A DNA stretch of 64,000 nt from Salticus scenicus. Its lineage: Eukaryota > Arthropoda > Arachnida > Araneae > Salticidae. This document shows positions 39,827-51,800 of this stretch, in pieces. Each line of letters begins with the position of its first letter. Position 1 is the first letter of the stretch. A program made the position numbers and the translations under genes. The stretch spans positions 207,903,513-207,967,512 of the forward strand of contig OZ005653.1 of the NCBI GenBank assembly GCA_963930645.1, read 5' to 3'. The notes under the pieces were generated by a model. That model did not search any database. It worked only from the letters and a program-made list of their open reading frames with translations, and was not told the origin of the DNA.

Positions 39827-42800
39827 AGTTCTGAATTTTATGAGATATTATAATTCATTTAACATTTGTTTCCTTATACAGTTGATTCGCGTTATAATGA
39901 TCTTGTGTTATAATGACACATCATGATATAACGACCCTTTGAAAAGTCCCAATTGATTTCCAATTAAGATAATGTTATTTCATATTTGATATAACAACCA
40001 GGAACAGACAAAACTCTTAATATAATGATCCACAAAACAGCTGTACTTCCTTCAATTTATAGTTTAAGGGGTGATCTTCAGTTAAATAATAAAAAAAGAG
40101 AGAGAGAGACAGTGAGAGAAATCCGATGAATTTTATTTCATCGGAAAAATGAGATGCAGTTTGATGTTAGTCTTTAAAATTGCAGTCTGAACCACATAAG
40201 TTGTTAGGCAAGAAATTTCCAAAGAAACCACCAGAAATGACTTCAAACAGATTTTCTTAAATTCAGGGAGTGTGAAGAAAATTCATCAAACGTTCCCCGT
40301 AAAGATTATTGAAGGTGGAAAGGCAAAAGGGATATTATCTGTGGATGATAATGTAGACATCAATTTTTTTCCAATAATTAGTAATCCTACAATCAAAAAG
40401 GAACTGCGAAAACATGTAACGAACTTTCAGATGTTTTTGAAAATCAAGATAATGGAGATGAATAATTCAAAAACACTAGTCGTTTTAAAAATGCTTTTTT
40501 GCAATTTCAAAATTACATCAAAACTTGATCATTGCTTTCTTCACAAAATGTTTAATTAGGTGTTTCTAAATCAACACTAGAATTTGATTTTTGAACAGTA
40601 TACACACAGTTCATATTCCTTCTTCATTGTAAATATTAATATCAAAAACAATTCTTTGTATAATTTGCAATCAGCAACTCTATTTTCAAAGTAGAAAAAA
40701 AAAAAAAAAAAGAAAAAAAAAAAAAAAGTAAAACATTTTAAATAATGAAACATATTGGAAATGCTTGGAAATTTTTTTCTCGGTGCTTTCCCATTTATTT
40801 ACGGATCATTTACCTCACACAAAAATGTCAATGTTTTCATAACAATGTGTATATTCCTATGGTTGTATAAGGAAGTCATGTGGTGTCCACCTCAAATTTT
40901 TATAATTAAGGGGAGTGATAACAAAGCTGTACTATGATCGGGTTTACATTTTTTTTTTTTTTTTTCTATATACCAACCACTATTAATTAACCATAAAATA
41001 CTTACAGTGGAAAAAAATATTGCTTATCTCATATGGTAGAGGCTCAAAGCATATTATAATATTATATTTAGTGTGAAATTGTTGTCATTTTATGGTCAAC
41101 CAGATAAATCAAATAAAATATAGAAAATAAGATGAAAGTAAATATCATGTTTTTAGTATGTATAGCATTGTCCATATGTAATTGGAATTCAAATATAAAA
41201 GGGCTACTTGAATTTTTTTTATAGCATCTGTTTTAAAACTGTCATTCAATGAGCACCCAAACTGATGCCCTTGGGTAAGGCATTGTCACAAGCAATAGGG
41301 ACACATATCCGAGATTTTGTGGGTGAGGAAGACGCTGCTGAAGGAAGTGGAGACCTGATGCACGCTTTTGAACAATTGTAATGATTTTATTTTTATTTTT
41401 TGTTTATAAAGTGATATAAAAAAGAGTTATTCTATTTCTAATTCCTTTAAATATAATGACTAGCAAAACGGGCAAAGCCTGCGAATTAATCAATGAATTA
41501 TTTTTTTAATGATACAAAAAGTGAAGTTGGATTTTATATTTTGTTCTGTAAATGATGATTGTGAAATAAAAAAGTCAATAAATTATTTTTGAGGATTATG
41601 TGGTAAAGTAAATCTATCTTTAAAAATGTTTTAAAATGAACACTCTAATATAACTTTTAGGTCATAACACAATTAAATAAATATTGATTAATGTATTCAA
41701 TACAAAAAATGTAGACTATTTAGATGAACAATGTTGACATAAATAAATGAATAATGACTTCAAATGGAAAATAGCTGAAGGAAATTAGTTTTTGATTACT
41801 TGCGTCAAAATTCATAAGTCATAAGTATTTCTTTTAATGACTTGGCAGATCTGAGTGCCGCATCTTGGTGATGCCAATGAGTTGACCAATTAAATATAAA
41901 GATTATATTTAAATTATATAAAATAACCAATAGAAAATTGTAGGAGTCTAAACACACTGGGTGTTAATACCAAAATTAAGACTTTGAAAACAAGTGCATG
42001 TAAAAATTGATGTCTTTGTGAGTAAATCCTTCCTAAAATTATATACAATCAACTCCAGCCCAGGATTGCTATTAGGATCGATGTTAAGATCATTCACCCA
42101 TCATCCTAATGTTTATGTGCTTTGATTTCTAGGGAAACCTGATTTGTATGAATAAACTGTAATTAAACATAAAATAAACTACTCCATTAACATCTGGGCT
42201 CTTTTCTAGCCAGAAAAACTTTATGGATACACCCCATAATTACATCACATACATGAAAAGAAACAAAACAAAAGACATTTATAATAGAAGGATAATAGGT
42301 AAGGGTATCTAATGAATGAACCTGCTACAACATCAAACACAGCTATTTTCTCTAGGCAGCGGCTAAGTTTCATTGGCTGAAAATATACTGATTATGTAAC
42401 AGTTTCCTGACATATGGAAAAAGATTTAAAAAAAAAATACAAAACTAAAACTGAAAGTAATTGACAGAGTGACCAGGGATTCGCAATAAATAAAGTGATG
42501 GTTTCAGTGAACTATGTTGTGCAGCAGTATGAAAAGCAATTAAAAGAAAGTAAAGAAATTTTCTTACTGTAAAGGATCAAAGAAAGAATTGCCTCTAAAA
42601 CTGTAAAAAGAAGCAATTCACTTTAATAATAATGTATGATAATTCAAAATAAAGTTCTAAGATTGAAATAGATTCAATAAGGTTAATTTTATAATTATTT
42701 TTTATTTAATTCAATTATGCGATTCAAAATCAAAAAACCTTTAAAATGCAGAATTAAAACATTTGATGCATTTATAGTCTGCAATATAAATCATTAAATA

Positions 42801-45800
42801 TTTTTTTTTCTTTTTTTTTAAGATACATATTTTTTAATTTTCCTAAAATTCATATATAAAATAGCTAACTTCGATTCACAACTAATTACTTGTTACATTT
42901 ACATTTATATTGCCAAGTTATATAATCTATATATTAATTTGAAACATGTTTTTGTCTGTCTCCACTATATTGAGAGAACGGCTAGGTGTAAAAATTCGGT
43001 TGAGGTGTCTAAAGAAAGGTCTTGGTCTGTAGATGTGCTATGAAAAGAGAAAAATAAAAAAAAGTCGAATGGTTTCCCCCCCCGGAGGAAACGGGTGGGA
43101 AACCGTTTCCCACCCGTTTGGGTTAAAAACGAATGACGTCATTTTCGGAAATGCAACAATACAGCGAGTTTATCTGAATTTTTATTGCCTTATAAAAACA
43201 AAGTTCACGCGTTATCATTTTATATTTTAATTATTGATCCTTTTTTACAGTGTGGCAACATGAAAAAATCTATATATTAATTTGAAACATGTTTTTGTCT
43301 GTCTCCACTATATTCAGAGAACTACTTGGTGTAAAAATTTGGTTGAGGTGTCTAAAAAGAGGTCTTGGTCTGTAGATGTGCTATGAGAAGAGAAAAATAA
43401 AAAAAAAGTCGAAGGGGGGGAAACGGGTGGGAAACCGTTTCCCACCCGTTTCGGGTTAAAAACACGTTTACGAGCTTAACTAAGCTTCAAATTACTTCAC
43501 GGGGAAGAAATTGTACATATGGGGACTAGAGTCGAATACTAAAAAATCAATATCTGCGAATTTGGAATTTTCGATTTTAAAGGGGGAAAAACGGGGGAAA
43601 GTAGATTTGGAGGGGAGGGGAAAGGGGGGAAATTAGTTTGAGAGAGAAATCCGTTCTAGACCCACACATGTAGCCCCTCATTTTAAAGGTCGTGAAATTT
43701 CATGTCGATTGGGGATGTTTGTATACAGTATAGTCCGACCCCTGGTGGTGAAAAATGGAACTAAGTGATTTTGCTGTAGACCCTATCATGTTACATCTTA
43801 TTTTAAAGGTCTTGGTATTTCCTGACCGTTGGTGATGTTCGTACAGAACACAGTGCGCCCCCTGGCGGTGGAAACTGCAACTAAAGGATTTGGCAGTTGA
43901 CAAAACCATGTGACACCTTATTTAAAAGGTCTTGGAAATCCAAGGCAATTGGTGATAGAGGTCTTGAAATTTCATGTTGATTGGGGATGTTTGTATACAA
44001 TATAGTGCGCCCCCTGGTGGTGAAAAATGGAACTAGGTGATTTTGTAGTAGACCCTATCATGTTATATCTTATTTTAAAGGTCTTGGTATTTCCTCACCG
44101 TTGGTGATGTTCGTACAGAACAAACTGCGCCCCCTGGCGGTGGAAAGTGCAACTAAAGATTTTGCAGTTGACACCACCATGTGACACCTTATTTGAAAGG
44201 TCTTGGAAATTCAAGGTGATTGAGGATGTTTGTATACAATATAGTGCACCCCCTGGTGGTGAAAAATGGAACAAGGTAATTCTGTACTAGACCCTATCAT
44301 GTTATATCTTATTTTAATGGTCTTGGTATTTCCTCACCGTTGGTGATGTTCGTACAGAACAAACTGCGCCCCCTTGAGGTGGAAAGTGCAACTAAAGGAT
44401 TTTGCAGTTGACACCACCATGTGACACCTTATTTGAAAGGTCTTGGAAATTCAAGGTGATTGGTGATGTTCGTATACAACATACTGCGCTCCCTGTTGGA
44501 GGAAAGTGGATTTTGCAGTGCTTGCGTAGCATGACTGCTATACGGTGCCGCAACCGCAGGCAGCGGTAACACGAGTCAGAGGTTCGTTCGGTTCAAGGTT
44601 AATTTTTGAGAATTTTTTCATGTTAATAGCGGCCTGCATATACGTGCCACAGGCACTGGGATACAAGTCCGAGTTCCGTTCCGTTTGAAGTAATTTTTTT
44701 TTGTTACAGATTATTATTATTATTATTATTTGTGATGTTTTCATTTAAAAATAGAAAATCAAACAAAATCGAGTTAAAGATATAAAACCATACAAATTTA
44801 AGGTGCATTTAAGGTTATTATCATGGGCCGGCCAACACCAGGCGGGTTCTTTCGGTTGCAGGTTAATTTTTGGGAATTTTTTTTTAATGTTATTAGCGTC
44901 TCACGTATGTGCTGCCGCAGACACCGGTGTCACAAGACTGAGTTTCGTTCGGTTCGAGGTAATTTTTTTGTTACAGCTGATAATTTTTTTCGCAATGCCT
45001 TTATTTAAAAATAGAAATTCAAACAAAATCGAGTTAAAGATATAAAATCATACAAATTTAAGGTTCAATTAAGGTTATTATCATGGGTCCGGGCAACGCC
45101 GGGCGGGTCAGCTAACGTGTAGCCTTAGTATTAAAAGAAACAGAAAATAAAAGATAGCAACTGTTTTATTTGGAGTCAGTTTGACGTCACATTGACAGTA
45201 CTTTGTAGAAAGTGATGTCATATATAGTATTTCAATTTATAACCATTTTTCCGAATTTTTTTTTTTTTTTTTTTAAGGTTGTAAATTATATTAGATGTTT
45301 TAACTTGAAATACATTTAAATAATGATACGACGATTTTTGAAACATTACGGTCAATAAAGTGACCGTCGAAGTCGACGGGTTCCAGCTAGTAATAAATTA
45401 ATTTAAAACTAATAGTTTTAACACTAGATCGCCCAAGTTAAAACCTAACTAAATATCAAATTTGGTTAAATTTCATTCATTGATTTACGAGATATAGTGT
45501 CCACAAAATTCTAGTGACAGACGGACATTTTCTAGAATGGTCGAATCATGTTTAGGACATCTCAAAATGTGTAAATCCATCGAAAATCAAAGGTTGAAAA
45601 TTTTTACAAATTCAAAACTTTCTTCTTATATATACAAAAGAAAGTAAAAAATAAAAATTAATTACTATTTGCAAATTAAAAAACATTTTTGTTTGTTTTA
45701 TAAAGTTTTTTTCCAAAACTAAAATATAATTTATAAATTTCAGGTTATCACGGCTGAAATATTAGTTGAAAAGTATATCTAAGCATGCCAAACTTATAAA

Positions 45801-48800
45801 CATACACATGTTTCAAACTCTTTAATTTCAATTTTGAAAAATTACTAGTTGTTTTTAAAAAAGTCTATAAAACATCATCTAAGTATATAAAAACATAAAT
45901 ATTTAGTACACTATTAATTAAAAAATAAACCTTACTGTAAGACTTCAATGCTGTACACTTTTCGTTGGGGCACCCAACATCATCAGCAACTACGTTGTGG
46001 TTGTGAACTTGAGCAAGAGTGAAGTTGTTCATATTTTGTGGTCTTTCTACCAGAAGGTGGCACCATGCTCAGTCTATACTGGTTATTGGCCTGTTACCAT
46101 TGCAAGGATTCAAATTACTCAGGATCTTTATTTTGTCTCTACTAAAAGCAGAGGTGACATTTTCGTAGTTAGTGATGTTTTTAACTCTTTTATAATTAAT
46201 TTTGATGTTTTCATTTTGAAATTTATTGGCTAAAGCGGAAGCAGTTTTACCAAATTTAATATCGGAAGCACGTTTTTTAATTCTGTTTTTGATTTTTGGT
46301 TTCATCATACATACCTATGTAGCATCCTTCAGTATTATCTGGTTAACTGTACGGTATTTTGTGAATACTATAAGTTTCAAAAGGTTCAATGGAATCTTTA
46401 TCATTATGTATTAGTTAATAAATGTTATTGGGTTTGATTGGTATGTTAACGTTACATTTAGCAGTTTCATTTTTGATTTTGATAGACATTCTGCACTCAA
46501 AAGAAGGACATCATTAGTAAATCTTGGTATGGTGTTTCAGTAATTGGCAATATGAGATTAAAGGCTTTCATTCCTTTTTTTGGACAGTCTATGAACGATA
46601 TCTTTGTGGTATCCTATTTTGATGGGGATATTTTTCGATTAACTTTAATTCATCTTTAAGGGCAGGGGTGGGGGTCAGAGTGGATGTTAATAGCATAATT
46701 TATAGGCTTGGATGGCATTTATTTTATATTTATAAGGGGTTTTTACTTCTATTGCTTATTATTTCTTTGCAATTGACAGGTTTTCTAAAGATGGTGGTAA
46801 AAACCACATCTCTGTTCTGACACTCTGCCCTTAAAGATAAATTAAAGTTAATCAAAGAAATCACCCTCAAAGCAGGATACCTCAAAGACATAGTTCATAG
46901 CCTAAAAAATAAAAGAATAAAAGCTCTTAACAGGGTTGCCACTCAAACAGGAGAATGAAATTCCCTGACTTTTCCAGGTTTATTCTAAAAAAATTTCAGT
47001 CTAACTGTATATTGAGCATTCACTGTATTGAGGGCAAAATAATTATGGTACCACTTGAAAACACAATATTTACATTTTACATATGACAAAAGTTGCATAT
47101 AGTGATAGCATTTGACGCTTATAAACGAGATAAGAAATTTCTTACTCAAGCACAAAAGAAGGGTGGAGGTGTTAAAAAAAAAAAATGGCAAAAACTAAAG
47201 AAATTTAAAAAAAATGGAAAAATGGCCATGCATTGGCAGATTTTTTTTTTTTTTTTTTTCTTTTGTCAATCACTGTATGAAATTCTCTGAATTTTCCAGA
47301 TTCTAGCTAAAATATTTAAATTCCCTGACTTTTACAGTCAATTTCAAAATTCCCTGACTATTCCAGGTTTTCCAGGTAGCGTGGCAACACTGTCTTAATC
47401 ATATTCCCAGTTACCAAAAAAATTGAATTTACTAACGTTATCCCTTTTGACCACAGAACTTCTATCAAAATCAAAAATGAAACTGCTAAATGTAATGTTA
47501 ACATACAATCACACCCAATAATAACATTTACCAATCAGTTTGTAATGATAAAGACCCCATTGAATCGCTTGAAACTTCCAGTTTTTATAAAATTCTCAGC
47601 AAACCAGATAATTCTGAAGGATTCCATATAGGTATCATAAAACAAAAAATCACAAACAGAAATAAAGAACACATTTCTAATATTAAATTTGGTAAGACCA
47701 CTACCATTTTAACTTAAACGTTTCAAAATGAAAACATAAAATTAATTTTAAAGGAGTTAAAAATATTGCAAGCTACTAAAATGCCATCAAAGCTTTTAAT
47801 AGAGAGACTATAGAGATCCTGAGTAATTTGAATTTTTGTAATGGCAATGAGCCAACGACCAATATGACCGAGCATAAAGCCACCTTCTGGTAGAAAGACC
47901 GCAAAATGTAAACAGCTTCAGTCTCGCTCAAATTCACAACCATGACATAGTTACTGATTATGTTGGGGGCTACCACTACCGTTTTAACTTAAACGTTTCA
48001 AAATGAAAACATAAAATTAATTTTAAAGGAGTTAAAAATATTGCAAGCTACGAAAATGCCATCAAAGCTTTTAATAGAGAGACTATAGAAATCCTGAGTA
48101 ATTTGAATTTTTGTAATGGCAATGAGCCAACGACCAATATGGACCGAGCATAAAGCCACCTTCTGGTAGAAAGAACGCAAATTGTAAACAACTTCAGTCT
48201 TGCTCAAATTCACAACCATGACATAGTTACTGATGATGTTGGGGGCTACCAATGAAAGGTTTACAGCATTGAAGTCTTAAAGTAAGGCTTATTTTTTAAT
48301 TAATAGTGTATTAAAAAATAATAAAATTTTCAAATAATTACAGTTTCTCATTTATTAATGCAAAAGATAAATTATTGGGTTGTTCGATAAATAATGTCGT
48401 TTTTTAAAACCTTTGCTTCTAAAAACCAAGCCTTCTTCGAACGTGGAATTTTTCAACTTACCGAAAGATGGCAAAGGGTCATCCAACAAATTGGTCAATA
48501 TATCATTGATTAATGTTTGTTGTTAATATAAATAAATTCACTTTGAAAAACATGAAAAAAAAACGACATTATTTATCGAACAACCCAATATATAACATTA
48601 TGAAAAAAATAATAATAAGGATTATAAACAAAAACAAATTAAAATTATTCTCGAGAACTTTTTATTAAATATTTACAAATAAATATTTAGTTCAATCATC
48701 AAAGATGACTTTAAGAGGACAAAGAAAAACCTTTTACTTTTAAAACATTTATGTACAAATTTCATATAAGTAAAGAACAAAATATATAAAATATAAATAA

Positions 48801-51800
48801 TCAGCACTTTTACTTAAAAATAATAATAATGTTTGTACTGTTAAAAATTATCCGCACAGTATTTTATTATATACAATAGAGTTTAATTAAAACAATCAAG
48901 TTTGTTTTGCTTATAATTTAAATGAACCATTTTTGTTATATCACATTTTAAATATAATTAAATATATAATGTCATCTATTCCTTAAGATTAATTAATTTA
49001 GTAGCTTATAAAGCACATGATAGTTGGTCAATTACACACTTCAGATAAAAAAGTTATTTAATTTAGCTATGGAAAAGATAAATATATAATTATGCAAATT
49101 CTATAAAATCAGGATCATTTACACAATGTGAACAAATTTTCAAATAATTACAGTTTTTCATTTATTAATGTAAAAGATAAATTATATAACATTATGAAAA
49201 ATAAATAAATAAATAAAAATTATAAACAAAAACAAATTAAAATTATTCTCAAGAAATTTTTACAATCAACATATTTTTAAAAAATGACTAAATAGTCTTA
49301 TCTGAAGTAGAAGGGGCAGATAAGACTGAACTCTGAAGTAGAAGGGGCAGAACTGACCCTTAAATGGTCAGTTTCTTGATTTTATTTTCTTTCATCACTA
49401 AACTTTCCTATATCTCATCCATGTTTGAAAAAAAGGTTAAATGTATCAAACAGAACAAATGAAAATCTCATAATAAGATGTTTTAGACTCATTAAGAAGC
49501 TTGTTATTTCAATTCTGCATGAAATGAAAGAAATTCACTTAACAGAATGAATAGTAGTTTGAGATATGCATTTCAAATATTATGCAATGGATCCTTTATT
49601 GAAACAACTTAAAAGTGGTTGTAAAAAATGGATTGTCTACAATAACATATATCGAAATGAGATCATGTGGTCCAAAAATGAACAACCTGCACAAACCTTT
49701 CGAAAGTTGAATTGTAACAGAAAAAGATCATGCTGTCAACTTGGTGGAATTACAAAGATGTTGTACATTTTGAGTTGCTTTCAAACGACCAACTTGTTTA
49801 CTGCCAACAGCTTTCCATTTTTCCACTTAAAAGTTCACAAAGCTTTTTAAGTGGTAAAATTTTTAATAATGATGACTACAAATCACACTTGGTTGAGTTG
49901 TTCACTGATAAGGTGTGCTGCAGCTGTTAAGGCCGATTGACTACTTGGAGGATTCCAGGCCTGGATAGAGTGCTCTAATCAGGGGTTTAATCCAGGTTTT
50001 TGAAAATGGTACCCCATTTGTCAATTTTGTAAATAATTTGTAAAAAATAAAAATGTTTAGTGAACAAATAACTGAAATGCACAAAGCAATTTATAGAACT
50101 TAATAAAATCAAATTATAATGAAGTACTCTATACATAATTAATAAATATAATAAACCTTAAAACATACTTCATGCTTGATCGTGAATATTTTTGGCTGGG
50201 TGCCCAGCTCTTCTCAAATGACATTCATCTGGGACAGATTTTTCAGTAAAAAACTGATTAAAAGCAGATTAAAAGCTACTAATTATATACCTAATTTTCA
50301 AAAAAACCCTTCAAAATTCATATCTTCCATACCATACAATCGCAGAGCTTCGAACAAAATTAAAAATACTGCAAATAAAATTGGTATAAATATCCCTATT
50401 AAACCTAACCCCAATATATTTCAATTAATTTGTAATGATAAAGACCCCATCCCCCCTTTAGAAACTGTTGGAATATACCAAATACCTTTCAATAATCAAG
50501 ACAATAAATCAGGCTCATACATCGGTGTAACAAAGGGAAAAATCAAAACTAGAATCAAAGGATATAAAAACCGGAAAAATCAATACAGCATTAGTCAAAA
50601 CTTTCAATAATGAAGAAATTAAAATAAATTTTGAAAAAACTAAAAAACTGGTGATAATTATAATTACATAATGTTTAGAGAAGCCATTGAAATAGCAACT
50701 ACCCTGGATGTGTGCAACGACAGCAGACCAATGGCACCTGACCGAATGTGGCGCCAACTTATGAAATCAACTATAGAAGACCACCACTCTGAGAAATCTG
50801 TCACAGATGAATGTCAATTGAGAAGAGCTGGACACCGAAACGAAAATATTCACGACCAAGCATGAGGTACGTTTTAAGGTTTATTATATTTATTAATCAA
50901 TTTATACAATTTTAAAAAACTAATAAAAATAGAAAAGTTGTAAAACAATTATATCTATGTCAATTGGATAAATACCTGAATTGATGCTATTTATATATAT
51001 ATATATATATTTGTAAAATATATGAGTATGTACATTATGTGACATTTCAAATCATCTAAGACATCATACAGTATGGACCCATTTCAAAAGTCAGAAATTT
51101 TAAAGGTTTTAAAAATCAAAGGATAAATATGTTATTCTCTAATAAGCAAATAATATTCATCTTACTAAATACTATAATATAAAGCTGTTATATATACACT
51201 CAGGGACATTGAAAATAGCGCACCAAAAAGGCAGAAGGTACAACCACGAAACTTTGCAAATAAGTAAGTCAGATCCGATATGCAAATGATCCAAGTTTGG
51301 TGCCAATGCCAGGCATGAGAGTGCAGAAAATTAAAAAAAGAGGAAACACGTGTGTTCATAAAATTAATTTCAAATGAAATAATTATAAGATAAAAAAAAT
51401 TTTATAAACCATGTTTTTTAATTTTCTGTTGAATCATATAAACGCTACTGAAGGCAGCCGGAACCCCAGCAATTGGATAAAAGTATTAAAAAAATTCCTT
51501 GCTATCGTCTTTTTTTGAGCTATTATAAAAGTTTCAAATGGCTATCTAGCCGGAAAGTTAGTTAACAGTTGATTGCAAGCTTTGTACTGGAAACGCTGCC
51601 GAAAGCAGCAGGGTCCCGAAGCAATTGGATAAAAATATTTTTAAAAAGCACTTTCACCGTATTCTGAACTGTTCCGAAAGTTTCAAATGTCTAGCTACTC
51701 GGGAAGTTAGTTAAATGAATTTTCTGTTGAATCATATGAACGCTGCCGAAGGCAGTAGGGACCTGAAACAGTTGACTAAAAGTATTAAAAAAATATATTG

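Larger units (their letters stand above)
43269..45115 (+). mobile_element. Nested or duplicated Helitron (inner copy)
   Basis: A second, nearly identical 5' end (tctatatattaatttgaaac) starts at 43269. A second Helitron-like 3' end (gggcaacgccgggcgggtcagCTAA) lies at about 45090-45115. Both 5' ends are followed by the same 130 bp and by the palindrome aaacgggtgggaaac/gtttcccacccgttt (43089-43119 and 43423-43452). This may be a Helitron within a Helitron or a 5' end duplication. Confidence 0.55.
42926..45390 (+). mobile_element. Non-autonomous Helitron (outer copy)
   Basis: It starts with TC after A (a|tctatatattaatttgaaac), the usual Helitron 5' end, with tttttgtctgtctccac close behind. It ends at ttccagCTAG|T (45387-45391). 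Eleven bases upstream of that end is a small hairpin, cgtcg-aagt-cgacg. The insertion between A and T, the TC start and the CTRR end with hairpin are the three Helitron hallmarks. No Rep/helicase frame is present. It carries a nested copy and several internal repeats. Confidence 0.75.
45907..48310. mobile_element. Palindromic Penelope-like element copy (two arms of about 760 bp)
   Basis: The left arm (45907 to about 46660) and right arm (about 46815-48310) are inverted copies sharing the outer end tacactattaattaaaaaata and the same inner block (ttaactttaattcatctttaagggca and inverse). The right arm is longer only because of a 462-bp MITE (46931-47392) and a 275-bp tandem duplication (47711-48260). 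Subtracting these leaves about 760 bp, close to the left arm's 754. Both arms hold decayed Penelope endonuclease sequence. Confidence 0.8.

Noticed and set aside
42568..42600. A 33-base GLE1 micro-exon (FRGNSFFDPLQ) with acceptor and donor and matching phases
   Set aside because: It keeps the frame whether included or skipped. Joining 56009 directly to 39308 gives a cleaner coiled coil, and the peptide does not fit that region of animal GLE1. It could be a cassette exon, but the evidence is weak.
43700..43909. 69-codon minus-strand frame in the 120-bp array
   Set aside because: The repeat period is a multiple of three, which opens a frame by chance. It contains no domain.
43675..44515. CRISPR-like repeat-spacer array
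   Set aside because: The repeats are contiguous satellite-type monomers with diverging sequence throughout, in a eukaryotic intron. There are no unique spacers or cas genes.
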